Position numbers and translations under genes: made by a program
Part shown: positions 28,715 to 36,917 of the stretch, piece by piece
Layout: each line of letters starts with the position of its first letter
Position numbering within the stretch: the first letter of the stretch is position 1
Notes under the pieces: generated by a model
Database searches by the model: none
Seen by the model: only the letters and a program-made list of their open reading frames with translations
What the model was told of the DNA's origin: nothing
DNA from: Frigoribacterium sp. Leaf8
GTDB lineage: Bacteria; Actinomycetota; Actinomycetes; Actinomycetales; Microbacteriaceae
Assembly: GCF_001421165.1 (NCBI RefSeq)
Contig: NZ_LMKB01000005.1
Coordinates: 793,631-857,630, forward strand
Reading direction: 5' to 3'
DNA length: 64,000 nt

Positions 28715-29641
28715 ATGACCACCACGACACCGAGCAGTACGTCGGGCGAGCGCTTCGAGCGCCTCGCGAAAGAGCCCATGGTCGTCGCGGGCCAGCCGTC
28801 GAAGGTCTTCGGCGGCACCTTCGGCATCGTGCGTGAGATCTACTCGCACCGGCAGCTCCTCGACCTGCTGATCCGACGCGACCTCAAGTCGCGCTACAAG
28901 GACAGCGCGCTGGGGTTCCTCTGGACCCTCATCCGCCCCATCACCCAGCTGATCATCTACTACGTCGTCCTCGGGCAGATCCTCGGCGCCGCGCGCAACA
29001 TCCCCGAATTCGCGGTCTACATCTTCTCTGGCCTCACGATCTACGGGTTGTTCAGTGAGATCATCGCGGGCTCGACGTCGTCGATCGTCAGCAACGGTGG
29101 CCTGATCAAGAAGGTCTACACGCCTCGAGAGATCTACCCCCTGGCGAGCATCGGCTCGGCCCTCTTCAACTTCGGCATCCAGATGGTGGTACTGGTCGGG
29201 GCCACGATCGTCACGGGCAGCTTCCCGGCGCACCTCGACATCCTGTACTTCTTCCCGTCGGTGCTCCTCATCCTGATCTATGGCACGGCGTTCGGACTCC
29301 TGCTCGCCGCGTTGAACGTCTACCTGCGCGACATGCAGTACCTGGTCGAGGTGTTGTTGATGCTCGCGATGTGGGCATCACCCATCGTCTACGCCTGGAC
29401 GATGGTCTCGAACGCCCTGACGGGTGGCCGTGAATGGCTGCTCGGTCTCTACACCGACAATCCGATCACCCTCGCGGTGCTCGGATTCCACCGTGCCTTC
29501 TGGATCGCCGGCGACGACTCGTCGTACCCGGCCGACCTGTTGCTGCGCATGGGCGTCGCCGCCTTGATCGGGCTGGTGCTCGTGTACGCGTTCCACCGCG
29601 TCTTCGCCCGCCTGCAGGGCAACTTCGCCCAAGAGCTCTAG
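28715..29641 (+). CDS. wzm: Polysaccharide ABC exporter permease (Wzm)
   Basis: A 308-residue ABC-2 permease with six hydrophobic segments. RRDLKSRYKDSALGFLWTLI, followed by QLIIYYVVLG, is the hallmark Wzm amphipathic entry and first helix; GGLIKKVYTPREIYPLAS is a family loop that contacts the ATPase. It pairs with the Wzt gene 23 bases downstream to export lipid-linked polysaccharide. I took the ATG at 28715 with AAGGGG ten bases upstream; an in-frame TTG at 28691 is an alternative. It is the first gene of a six-gene operon. Confidence 0.9.
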   Translation: MTTTTPSSTSGERFERLAKEPMVVAGQPSKVFGGTFGIVREIYSHRQLLDLLIRRDLKSRYKDSALGFLWTLIRPITQLIIYYVVLGQILGAARNIPEFAVYIFSGLTIYGLFSEIIAGSTSSIVSNGGLIKKVYTPREIYPLASIGSALFNFGIQMVVLVGATIVTGSFPAHLDILYFFPSVLLILIYGTAFGLLLAALNVYLRDMQYLVEVLLMLAMWASPIVYAWTMVSNALTGGREWLLGLYTDNPITLAVLGFHRAFWIAGDDSSYPADLLLRMGVAALIGLVLVYAFHRVFARLQGNFAQEL

Positions 29642-29664
29642 ACCCGAACGGACGTCCCGCACCC

Positions 29665-30909
29665 ATGAGCACCGATCAGTTGTCGACCCCTCTGGCCTCA
29701 CCCGATTCCCCCGCCGGCTCGCCCACCGTGGTGTCGATCGAGAACGTGTCGAAGAAGTTCGTCATCCGCAAGGACAACTCGCTGAAAGAGCGTCTCGTCA
29801 CCCTCGGACGCGCCGGTCGTCGGCACAGCGAGGAGTTCTGGGCGTTGAAGGACGTCTCGCTCGAGATCCCCGCCGGCAGCACCATCGGTCTCCTCGGCCC
29901 CAACGGCTCCGGCAAGAGCACCCTGCTGAAAGCCATCGGCGGCATCATCGAGCCCACGTCCGGGTCGATCAAACGTCGTGGTCGACTCGCCGCCCTGCTC
30001 GAGTTGGGCGCCGGCTTCCACCCCGACCTGACCGGCCGGGAGAACGTCTTCCTGAACGCCTCCATCCTGGGTCTCAGCCAGGCCGAGACCGAGGACCGCT
30101 TCGACGACATCCTCGCCTTCTCGGGCATCGGCGACTTCATCGACACCCAGGTCAAGTTCTATTCGTCGGGCATGTACGTGCGGCTGGCCTTCGCGGTCGC
30201 CATCCACACCGATCCCGACGTCCTGCTCGTCGACGAGGTGCTGGCCGTCGGTGACGAAGCCTTCCAACGCAAATGCCTCGACAAGATCCGCGAGTTCCAG
30301 CGACAGGGCCGCACGATCATCCTCGTCAGCCACTCGCTCGGGCAGGTGCAAGAGCTCTGCGACCGGGCGGTCGTCCTCTCCCGAGGTGAGGTCAAGTTCG
30401 CCGGGTCGGCAGCGGACGCGGTCAAGAACTTCCGCGACATCCTCGAGGGTCGGCGAATCGCCGAGGCAGAAGCCGCCGAACCCGAGGTCGAGGCGGCGCC
30501 CGGCCGCGTCACCGCGACCGAGGTCTTCGTCGAGGGACGCGCCGCCGGCGAAGAGCTTCAGCCCGGAGACACCCTCGTGGTCCGCATGCACTACAGCCAC
30601 AGCACGCCCCTGCAGACGTGGCATTCGGGGTTCAAGATCGAGACGAACCTGGGCACGCAGGTCTACGGAACCGACAGTCGTCGGATGGGTCTCCGACACG
30701 CCCCCCTCGACGGGACGGCCAGCGTCGAGTACCGCCTCGACGACATCCAGTTCGGAGGCGGGCCCTACTTCGTCCACAGCTTCCTCGCCGCGGCCGACGG
30801 GTCACACATCGCCATCCAGCGTCAGGCCGCGCGGTTCGTCATGGCCGACGACGAGTACGCGGCCGGAGTCGTCCGCATCCCGGCCACCGTCCGAGAGCTC
30901 GAATCCTGA
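29665..30909 (+). CDS. wzt: Polysaccharide ABC exporter ATPase with carbohydrate-binding tail (Wzt)
   Basis: A 414-residue protein. The ABC domain (about 22-265) has Walker A GLLGPNGSGKSTLLK, Q-loop LLELGAGFHPDLTGREN, signature VKFYSSGMYVRLAFAVAI, Walker B DVLLVDEVLAVGD and H-loop IILVSHSL. The C-terminal 140 residues (from about 275; TATEVFVEGRAAGEELQPGD, FGGGPYFVHSFLAAADG) form a beta-sandwich Wzt-type domain. In studied systems that domain recognises the finished, often end-capped, chain before export. This predicts chain-end modification in this polymer, perhaps by the following transferases. The stop is overlapped by the next gene. Confidence 0.92.
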   Translation: MSTDQLSTPLASPDSPAGSPTVVSIENVSKKFVIRKDNSLKERLVTLGRAGRRHSEEFWALKDVSLEIPAGSTIGLLGPNGSGKSTLLKAIGGIIEPTSGSIKRRGRLAALLELGAGFHPDLTGRENVFLNASILGLSQAETEDRFDDILAFSGIGDFIDTQVKFYSSGMYVRLAFAVAIHTDPDVLLVDEVLAVGDEAFQRKCLDKIREFQRQGRTIILVSHSLGQVQELCDRAVVLSRGEVKFAGSAADAVKNFRDILEGRRIAEAEAAEPEVEAAPGRVTATEVFVEGRAAGEELQPGDTLVVRMHYSHSTPLQTWHSGFKIETNLGTQVYGTDSRRMGLRHAPLDGTASVEYRLDDIQFGGGPYFVHSFLAAADGSHIAIQRQAARFVMADDEYAAGVVRIPATVRELES

Positions 30910-32036
30910 GCGGACGCGGCCCGGGGACGGTCCTGCTCGACGCGACGTCCATCCCTCCGACCAAGGGCGGCGTCGCGCGATACATCGCCGGGCTCCTGAC
31001 GGGTCTCGGCGAGACGGGAACGGTCGTCACGGTCGTGGTCAAGCCCGACGATCTCGACTGGCTCCGCGAGCAGGCACCGACCCACCGCTACGTCGCGGCT
31101 CCGTCGCTGGTGTCCCGTCGGCCGATGCGGCTCGCCTGGGAACAGATCGCCCTCCCGGTCCTGGCCCACCGCCTCGGCGTCCAGACCCTCCACTCGCCCC
31201 ACTACACGTTCCCGATTGTCCTCAGCCGACGCACGGTGGTCACCCTGCACGACGCGACCTTCTTCAGCAGCCCCGGCGACCACTCCATGGGCAAGCGGCG
31301 TTTCTTCTCCGTGTGGACGAAGGCTGCTCGACGTCGGGCACGTGCGGTCGTCGTGCCCAGCGCCAGCACGGCGGCCGAACTCGACCGTCACGTCGGCCCG
31401 TCGAGGGCACCCGTCGTCGTCGCGCACCACGGGGTCGACCGGGCGGTCTTCCACGCTCCGTCGACCGACCAGGTCCGGGCGTTCGCCGAGGTGAACGGGC
31501 TGACGACCGACCCGGGGTGGATCGCCTTCCTCGGGACGGTGGAACCCCGCAAGAGCGTGCCGTCCCTCATCGAGGCCCACCGCCTCCTCGGGCCCGACGC
31601 TCCTCCGCTCCTCGTCGCCGGTGGTCTGGGCTGGGACGCGGACGCCGCGCGGACCTTGACCGAGGCGGGCAACCGTCCCGGAGCAGCGCTCCGGCACCTC
31701 GGCTACCTCCCCCTCGACGACCTCTCCGCCTTCCTGGGCGGGGCGAGCGTCGTGGCGTACCCCAGCACGGGCGAAGGGTTCGGGTTGCCCGTGCTCGAGG
31801 CGATGGCTACGGGCGCTGCCGTCCTGACGACGCGGTCGACGGCTCTGCCCGAGGTCGGTGGCGACGCCGTCGCCTACGCCGAGGCGACCGTCACCTCGCT
31901 CAGGACGGCGTTGTCGGCGTTGCTCTCCTCACCCGACGAGCGGTCCCGCCTCGGTGCCCTGGCACGAGAACGTGCCACACTCTTCACCTGGGCGCGGTGC
32001 GCGCTCGCGCACGACGAGGCCTACACGACACCATGA
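30906..32036 (+). CDS. Glycosyltransferase family 4, probable CTG start
   Basis: A 376-residue GT-B enzyme: GTVLLDATSIPPTKGGVARY at the N-terminus, VQTLHSPHYTF, TVVTLHDATFF, the linker IAFLGTVEPRKSVPSLIEAH, and YPSTGEGFGLPVLEAMATGA near the donor site. No ATG, GTG or TTG exists in this frame between the far-upstream 30618 and the conserved domain. A CTG at 30906-30908 sits exactly where its neighbours have their ATG, overlapping the upstream TGA (CTGA). I therefore assign CTG; an A-to-C change from ATG is an alternative. It likely adds a sugar such as mannose or rhamnose to the exported chain. Confidence 0.8.
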   Translation: MSGRGPGTVLLDATSIPPTKGGVARYIAGLLTGLGETGTVVTVVVKPDDLDWLREQAPTHRYVAAPSLVSRRPMRLAWEQIALPVLAHRLGVQTLHSPHYTFPIVLSRRTVVTLHDATFFSSPGDHSMGKRRFFSVWTKAARRRARAVVVPSASTAAELDRHVGPSRAPVVVAHHGVDRAVFHAPSTDQVRAFAEVNGLTTDPGWIAFLGTVEPRKSVPSLIEAHRLLGPDAPPLLVAGGLGWDADAARTLTEAGNRPGAALRHLGYLPLDDLSAFLGGASVVAYPSTGEGFGLPVLEAMATGAAVLTTRSTALPEVGGDAVAYAEATVTSLRTALSALLSSPDERSRLGALARERATLFTWARCALAHDEAYTTP

Positions 32037-32935
32037 CCACCCCCACCCGTTCCGACGAGCCCACCGTGGCGATCGTCACGGTCAGCTACAACTCCGGCCG
32101 CTACCTGAGCGCTTTCCTCGCGTCGACCGAGTCCGCCTCGGCGGAGCCGACCCGTCTGGTCGTCGCCGACAACGCGTCGAACGACGTCGAAGCGGCCCGG
32201 ACGACGACCGAGGGCGCCGGTGGTCGTTTCGTCGAGGTCGGGGCGAATCGCGGCTACGGCACGGCGGTCAACCGGGCCGTCACCCACCTGCCGAGTTCGG
32301 TCCACCACGTCCTGATCTCGAATCCCGACGTCGTCCTCGCCCCCGGCGTCGTCGACGTCCTGCTCGACACCCTCCGCTCCGGCGACGACATCGCCGCGGT
32401 CGGCCCGGCGATCGTCGAAGCCGACGGTGAGCCCTACCCCTCCGCTCGACAGATCCCCTCGTTGCGAACAGGCCTCGGTCACGCGCTGTTCGCGAACCTC
32501 TGGCCGACGAACCCCTGGTCTCGCTCGTACCGGCGCGAAGGCGAGCACGAGGCCCGGCGCGACACCGGCTGGCTCTCCGGTGCCTGCCTACTCGTGCGTC
32601 GCGACGTGTTCGACGAGTTGGGAGGGTTCGACGAGCGCTACTTCATGTACTTCGAAGACGTCGACCTGGGCTATCGCATCGGCCTCTCCGGCCGCCGGAG
32701 CGTCTACGAGCCCGCCGCCACCGTCGTCCACGTCGGCGCCCACTCGACGCGCGAGTCGTCGGACGCGATGCGACGTGAGCACCACCGCAGCGCCTACCGT
32801 TTCCTCGCGTCGAAGTACCGCGCGTGGTACCTCTGGCCCGTCCGCGCCGCACTCCGCGTCGCTCTCGAGGCTCGCTTCCGGCTCGGCGGGCTCCCCCGCC
32901 GGGCGTCCACCCCGAACCCGACGGGAAAACGATGA
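32033..32935 (+). CDS. wbbL: WbbL-like rhamnosyltransferase (GT2)
   Basis: A 300-residue GT2 enzyme very like mycobacterial WbbL, which adds L-rhamnose from dTDP-rhamnose to GlcNAc-PP-polyprenol. Features: VAIVTVSYNSGRYLSAFLAS, LVVADNASNDVE, NRGYGTAVNRAV, VLISNPDVVLAPG, GWLSGACLLVRRDVF, FMYFEDVDLGYRIG and RREHHRSAYRFLASKYR. The ATG overlaps the previous stop (ATGA). dTDP-rhamnose genes flank the operon at 35-40 kb. The match is to conserved family pattern from memory; the acceptor here could differ since these bacteria lack a mycolyl-arabinogalactan wall. Confidence 0.82.
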   Translation: MTTPTRSDEPTVAIVTVSYNSGRYLSAFLASTESASAEPTRLVVADNASNDVEAARTTTEGAGGRFVEVGANRGYGTAVNRAVTHLPSSVHHVLISNPDVVLAPGVVDVLLDTLRSGDDIAAVGPAIVEADGEPYPSARQIPSLRTGLGHALFANLWPTNPWSRSYRREGEHEARRDTGWLSGACLLVRRDVFDELGGFDERYFMYFEDVDLGYRIGLSGRRSVYEPAATVVHVGAHSTRESSDAMRREHHRSAYRFLASKYRAWYLWPVRAALRVALEARFRLGGLPRRASTPNPTGKR

Positions 32936-34062
32936 CGCTGGCAGTCACCGCCATGGTCCGCGACGAGGCGGACATCATCCGCCGATGGGTCGATTACCAC
33001 GTGGCTCAGGGCGTCGACGTGATCATCGTCACCGACAACGCCTCGACCGACGGCACCACAGAGATCCTCACCGAATTCGAGGCCGCAGGAACGATCGTCC
33101 TGCACCACGACCCCGAGCACCGGAAACAACAGGGTGCCGTCGTGACGCGCATGGCCCGAGAAGCCGCGACCGTCCACGGTGCCGACTGGGTCGTCAACGC
33201 CGACGCCGACGAGTTCCTGATCCCCCGGGACCGCTCGCTGCGGTTGGCCGACGTGTTCGCGCGACTCGACACCGGCCTGGGCTCGTTCTCGGTGCCGGTC
33301 GTCAACATGGTCGGGCCCGTCGCGCTCGACGGTCCCGGCATCGACCGGCTCGTGTGGCGTGACGAACGCACCAACGACGAACTCCGGGCGGTCGGCGTGC
33401 TCGCCCAGCCGACCACCAACGCGGTCCACGTCGCCGACGCCGACGTCACCGTCGCACAGGGCAACCACGTGGTGAGCATCGCCAGCACAGGTGCACCTGC
33501 GCAGGGGCTCGAACTCGAGGTGCTCCACCTTCCGTGGCGCTCCTGGACGCAGTTCCGGCGCAAGGTCGAGAGCGCAGGACTCGGGTACCTCGCCAGCCCT
33601 CATCTGACCCCCAGTCCCAATCACCACGGCATGCGCGACTACCGTCGCCTGCTCGACGGCACGCTCCTGTCCTACTACGCCGCCCGGCACGTGACGGATG
33701 CCGAGGCCGCCGAGGGTCCGTTCCGCCTCGATCGCTCGCTCGTCGAGTTCCTCGCGGTGGTGCCGCCCTCCGGCCCCTACCCGCCCGACGTCCCGTTCAC
33801 CGAGCCGGTCGACCGGTACCTCGGCGGGCTCGGCCGTTCGCTCGTCGGCCGCGACGAACAGATCTCCCGGCAGGAGGCGCGGCTCGACCAGGCCGCGCAG
33901 GCCCTCTCGGACGCCGAGGACGAGGCCGCTCGACTCCGTCGACACGCCGCCGGGTTGGAGGACGAGCTCGCTCGCACGCGTGCGGAGGTCGGGGCGATGA
34001 AGAACCGCCGGATCGTCAAGCTCGTCGACGGAGTCCGCGAACGAACCCGACGCACGAGATGA
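32932..34062 (+). CDS. Glycosyltransferase family 2-like protein with C-terminal coiled coil
   Basis: A 376-residue protein. The N-terminus (AVTAMVRDEADIIRRWVDYH, VIIVTDNASTDGTTE) and metal site (WVVNADADEFLIP) match the GT2-like/GT92-type group that begins with a VRDE motif. Middle VLHLPWRSWTQFRRKVES is also typical. Residues 305-365 form a coiled coil rich in Arg/Glu/Leu (LSDAEDEAARLRRHAAGLED), perhaps for oligomerisation or chain-length control. The ATG overlaps the upstream stop and the TGA overlaps the next ATG. One AGGAGGCGCG repeat copy lies within the coiled-coil coding part. Substrate unknown. Confidence 0.75.
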   Translation: MTLAVTAMVRDEADIIRRWVDYHVAQGVDVIIVTDNASTDGTTEILTEFEAAGTIVLHHDPEHRKQQGAVVTRMAREAATVHGADWVVNADADEFLIPRDRSLRLADVFARLDTGLGSFSVPVVNMVGPVALDGPGIDRLVWRDERTNDELRAVGVLAQPTTNAVHVADADVTVAQGNHVVSIASTGAPAQGLELEVLHLPWRSWTQFRRKVESAGLGYLASPHLTPSPNHHGMRDYRRLLDGTLLSYYAARHVTDAEAAEGPFRLDRSLVEFLAVVPPSGPYPPDVPFTEPVDRYLGGLGRSLVGRDEQISRQEARLDQAAQALSDAEDEAARLRRHAAGLEDELARTRAEVGAMKNRRIVKLVDGVRERTRRTR

Positions 34063-35018
34063 ACCGTCGGTTCCGCCGCGCGTCCCGAGCGGTCGCCCGG
34101 ATGCTGCGCGTCGAGCGCGTCTACGACCGTGGCCTCCGATCCGCACGCGTGGCGGCCGAACGACGACGGGACAGCCGTTGGCAGGCCGTCATCGGCGAGT
34201 TCCTGCGAACGGGCGTCTCGGTGTCGACCAGTGGCGCCTGGGGCCGCCCCGACTCGGCCGGCATCCCGATGGTCATGTGCCTGTGGAACCGACCGGACCG
34301 GCTGCCTCACGTGCTCGACATGCTCGCGGCACTCGACGCCGAGCGTCCGGTCCGCCTCCTCCTGTGGAACAACAACGCGGCCGACGCGGCTCGCTACGCA
34401 GAAGCCGTCCGTGGCGCCGCGACTGGGAGCCTGGTCAGCGTGGATCTGGTCCAGAGCCCGGTGAACATCGGCGGTCTCGCCCGCTTCGTCGCCGCCCGTC
34501 TGTTGTGGAACGCCGGGTACCGCGGACCGGTCGTGATGTTGGACGACGACCAGGACGTCTCATCCCGTTTCGTCACGGATCTCCTGGCGGACTACGAGTC
34601 CCGATCCGTGGTCTCCTGGTGGGCCTTCAGTCAGCACGGATCGTACTGGGCCCGCGCCGAGATCGCTCCGGGCTCCCCCGCCGACCACGCCGGCACGGGC
34701 GGCACGGTGTACGACTGCGAACTGGTGTCGGACGACGCGTTCTTCGCTCGCCTCCCCCGCCGGTTCGCGTTCCTCGAGGATCAGTGGATGTCGTTCTTCG
34801 CACACGCCAAGGGCTGGCGTGTCGTCAAGGCGCGTACCGACATCAGCCTCGTGTCCGAGGAGTTGAACCAGTACCACGCCCTCAAACCCTTGAAGGACGT
34901 CTTCTACCATTTCCAACGACAGGTGGGACCGGCCTACGTCGTGGGCAGCGTCCGTCGGTCCGGCTGGGGCGACGGTCGGCTCCGGTCAGGTGGAGCGGCT
35001 CCGTCTCGAGCCAGCTGA
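34059..35018 (+). CDS. Putative glycosyltransferase, last gene of the exporter operon
   Basis: A 319-residue protein with a basic N-terminal 45 residues and then a GT-A-like fold: GIPMVMCLWNRPDRLPHVLD, RLLLWNNNAADAARYAE, VNIGGLARFVAARLLWNAGY and the metal-site-like VVMLDDDQDVSSRFVTDLLA. WWAFSQHGSYWARAEIAPG and FLEDQWMSFFAHAKGW may form the acceptor side. It does not match a named family that I recognise, but the DDDQD motif and context support a transferase. The ATG overlaps the previous stop. A 23-bp hairpin follows, ending the operon. Confidence 0.65.
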   Translation: MNRRFRRASRAVARMLRVERVYDRGLRSARVAAERRRDSRWQAVIGEFLRTGVSVSTSGAWGRPDSAGIPMVMCLWNRPDRLPHVLDMLAALDAERPVRLLLWNNNAADAARYAEAVRGAATGSLVSVDLVQSPVNIGGLARFVAARLLWNAGYRGPVVMLDDDQDVSSRFVTDLLADYESRSVVSWWAFSQHGSYWARAEIAPGSPADHAGTGGTVYDCELVSDDAFFARLPRRFAFLEDQWMSFFAHAKGWRVVKARTDISLVSEELNQYHALKPLKDVFYHFQRQVGPAYVVGSVRRSGWGDGRLRSGGAAPSRAS

Positions 35019-35042
35019 GGCGTGAGGCCGGCCACACGACGA

Positions 35043-35092
35043 CCGACGACACGAGACCGACCGGAACCCTCCGGTCGGTCTCGTGTCGTCGG
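35043..35092. terminator. Bidirectional terminator, 23-bp perfect stem
   Basis: 35043-35065 (begins CCGACGACACGAGACC) pairs perfectly with 35070-35092 around an ACCC loop, between the exporter operon and convergent rfbA. Confidence 0.85.
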
Positions 35093-35109
35093 TGGTCGGC
35101 GAGCCGACG

Positions 35110-35973
35110 TCAGTCGGCGAGGAGCTTCTGCAAGTAGAGACCGTATCCGCTCTTGGCGAGCGGAGCAGCCAACGCGGCCAGGTGCTCGTCGTCGATCCAC
35201 CCGTTGCGCCAGGCGATCTCCTCGATGCAGCCGATCTTGTGACCCTGGCGATCCTCGATCACCCTGACGTATTCGGACGCCTGCATCATCGACTCGAAGG
35301 TGCCGGTGTCGAGCCACGCGGTGCCGCGGTCGAGGACCTGTACCTGCAGTTCGCCGGCCTCGAGGTAACGCTCGTTGACGGTCGAGATCTCGAGCTCTCC
35401 CCGAGCACTCGGCTCGATGGTCTTCGCGATCCCGACGACGGCGTTGTCGTAGAAGTAGAGACCGGGGACGGCGAAGTTGCTCTTCGGTGCCAGGGGCTTC
35501 TCCTCGATGGAGACGGCCTTGAACGCCTCGTCGAACTCGACGACCCCATAGGCCTTGGGATCGGCGACGTGGTAGGCGAAGATCGTCGCGCCCTGGACGT
35601 CGGCGTTCTTCTTGAGGTTCGAGCCGAGTCCGACGCCGTGGAAGATGTTGTCGCCGAGGACCAGGGCGACGCTGTCGTCGCCGATGAAGTCCTCGCCGAT
35701 GACGAATGCCTGGGCCAGGCCGTCGGGCGATGGCTGAACGGCGTACTCGATGGTCATGCCCAGCTGCGACCCGTCGCCGAGCAGTGCCCGGAACTGGTCG
35801 TTGTACTCGGGCGTGGTGATGACGAGCACCTCGTGGATGCCTGCCATCATCAGGGTCGACAAGGGGTAGTAGACCATCGGCTTGTCGTAGATGGGCATGA
35901 GCTGCTTGGAGATGCCCTTGGTGATCGGCCAGAGACGCGTGCCGGACCCGCCGGCGAGGATGATGCCCTTCAT
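35110..35973 (-). CDS. rfbA: Glucose-1-phosphate thymidylyltransferase
   Basis: A 287-residue nucleotidyltransferase making dTDP-glucose, the first step of dTDP-rhamnose synthesis. Motifs: [19 protein letters not shown] with [17 protein letters not shown], the dTTP-site [32 protein letters not shown] and [19 protein letters not shown]. Length equals the RmlA family norm. The ATG at 35973 is one base from the rfbC stop, so the two are cotranscribed. rfbB and rfbD, on the opposite strand 2 kb away, complete the pathway. Confidence 0.95.
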   Translation of the reverse strand: MKGIILAGGSGTRLWPITKGISKQLMPIYDKPMVYYPLSTLMMAGIHEVLVITTPEYNDQFRALLGDGSQLGMTIEYAVQPSPDGLAQAFVIGEDFIGDDSVALVLGDNIFHGVGLGSNLKKNADVQGATIFAYHVADPKAYGVVEFDEAFKAVSIEEKPLAPKSNFAVPGLYFYDNAVVGIAKTIEPSARGELEISTVNERYLEAGELQVQVLDRGTAWLDTGTFESMMQASEYVRVIEDRQGHKIGCIEEIAWRNGWIDDEHLAALAAPLAKSGYGLYLQKLLAD

Positions 35974-35974
35974 G

Positions 35975-36601
35975 TCATTCGCCCTCTCCGGCGGCGTGTG
36001 CCGCATCCAAGGACGCATAGTAGGCGCGCATGTCGTCCCACGTCGGCAGGAGCCCGGCGACCGCCGCCTCGGCCAGCGTCGGCGCAGAGGTGTCCTTCGG
36101 TGAGAGCAGGGGCTCACCGGCACCCTCGGGGAAGACGAGGCCGATCTCGGGGTCGAGGGGGTCGATCCCGTGTTCGCGCTCGGCGTGGAACGTGTCGGAG
36201 ACCAGGTAGCTGACCGTCGCATCGTCGGTCAGCGCGACGAACGCGTGCCCCAGGCCCTCGGACAGGTAGATGGCGCGCCGGTCGACGTCGTCGAGGAGCA
36301 CGGAGTCCCATTGGCCGTAGGTGGCGGAGCCCACCCGGATGTCGATCACGTAGTCGAGGACCGCACCATGCGTCGCGGTGACGTACTTGGCCTGGCCGAG
36401 CGGGACGTCGGCGAAGTGGATGCCTCGGACGACACCGCGCTTCGAGACGGAGGTGTTGGCTTGACGAAGCTGGACGGGGTGCCCGACCACCTCGGCGAGC
36501 TTGTCGAAGCGGTACCACTCGAGGAAGACGCCCCGGTCGTCACCGAACTGCTTCGGGGTGATCTCGTAGCTGTCTGGGATCTTCAGTTCGCGGATCTGCA
36601 C
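35975..36601 (-). CDS. rfbC: dTDP-4-dehydrorhamnose 3,5-epimerase
   Basis: A 208-residue RmlC-type cupin. [17 protein letters not shown] is the N-terminal signature; catalytic-site features include [20 protein letters not shown] (His) and [19 protein letters not shown]. It acts between RfbB and RfbD. The GTG start is six bases after TAAGCT, so a promoter can serve rfbC-rfbA independently of the VanY-like genes upstream. The C-terminal tail is longer and more acidic than minimal RmlC. Confidence 0.93.
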   Translation of the reverse strand: MQIRELKIPDSYEITPKQFGDDRGVFLEWYRFDKLAEVVGHPVQLRQANTSVSKRGVVRGIHFADVPLGQAKYVTATHGAVLDYVIDIRVGSATYGQWDSVLLDDVDRRAIYLSEGLGHAFVALTDDATVSYLVSDTFHAEREHGIDPLDPEIGLVFPEGAGEPLLSPKDTSAPTLAEAAVAGLLPTWDDMRAYYASLDAAHAAGEGE

Positions 36602-36607
36602 CGGGGC

Positions 36608-36613
36608 AGCTTA
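36608..36613 (-). promoter_or_regulatory. -10 box, leaderless start of rfbC
   Basis: TAAGCT on the minus strand ends six bases before the GTG at 36601. Confidence 0.45.
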
Positions 36614-36671
36614 CCAAGAGCCGGCGCGGGGCACGGAAGCGCCGATCGCGGCTCGCGCACTGCAGCCCCGG

Positions 36672-36902
36672 TCACCGCCGCGAGTAGTCCGCGTTGGTCT
36701 TGAGCTCGGAGCGTGGGATGGACAACGACGCGAGGATGTCGTAGAACCCCTGGCCGTTGATGTCTCGTGGTGCCATGCCGACGGCACGCAGGGCGGTGAC
36801 CGTCGACTCGGTGGTCACGTGCCGCAGCATGCGTGGCGCCACGACGCAGACGTAGCCCCGGCCGACCTCGGGCAGGTTGTCGTAGCAGTGCAGGACGAGC
36901 AT
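36672..36902 (-). CDS. Small standalone copy of the VanY-like C-terminal domain
   Basis: A 76-residue protein without signal peptide or membrane helix. Its whole length aligns, with one single-residue gap, to the C-terminal 77 residues of the peptidase encoded 15 bases upstream; about 31 positions are identical, including LRHxTT, RAVG, SIPRS and TNADY. A strong AGGAG site precedes the ATG by seven bases, so it is very likely translated. I do not recognise the domain. A cytoplasmic copy of a secreted protein's domain suggests a regulator, chaperone or decoy, or a domain-shuffling remnant. Confidence 0.8.
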   Translation of the reverse strand: MLVLHCYDNLPEVGRGYVCVVAPRMLRHVTTESTVTALRAVGMAPRDINGQGFYDILASLSIPRSELKTNADYSRR

Positions 36903-36917
36903 GTTTTCTCCTAGAGG

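Noticed and set aside
24934-28827. A 1,297-codon open frame on the minus strand running over the GT2-GT4 gene
   Set aside because: Only the 24934-25968 part matches a protein family. The rest is antisense to a clear two-domain glycosyltransferase and is open because high GC removes stop codons.
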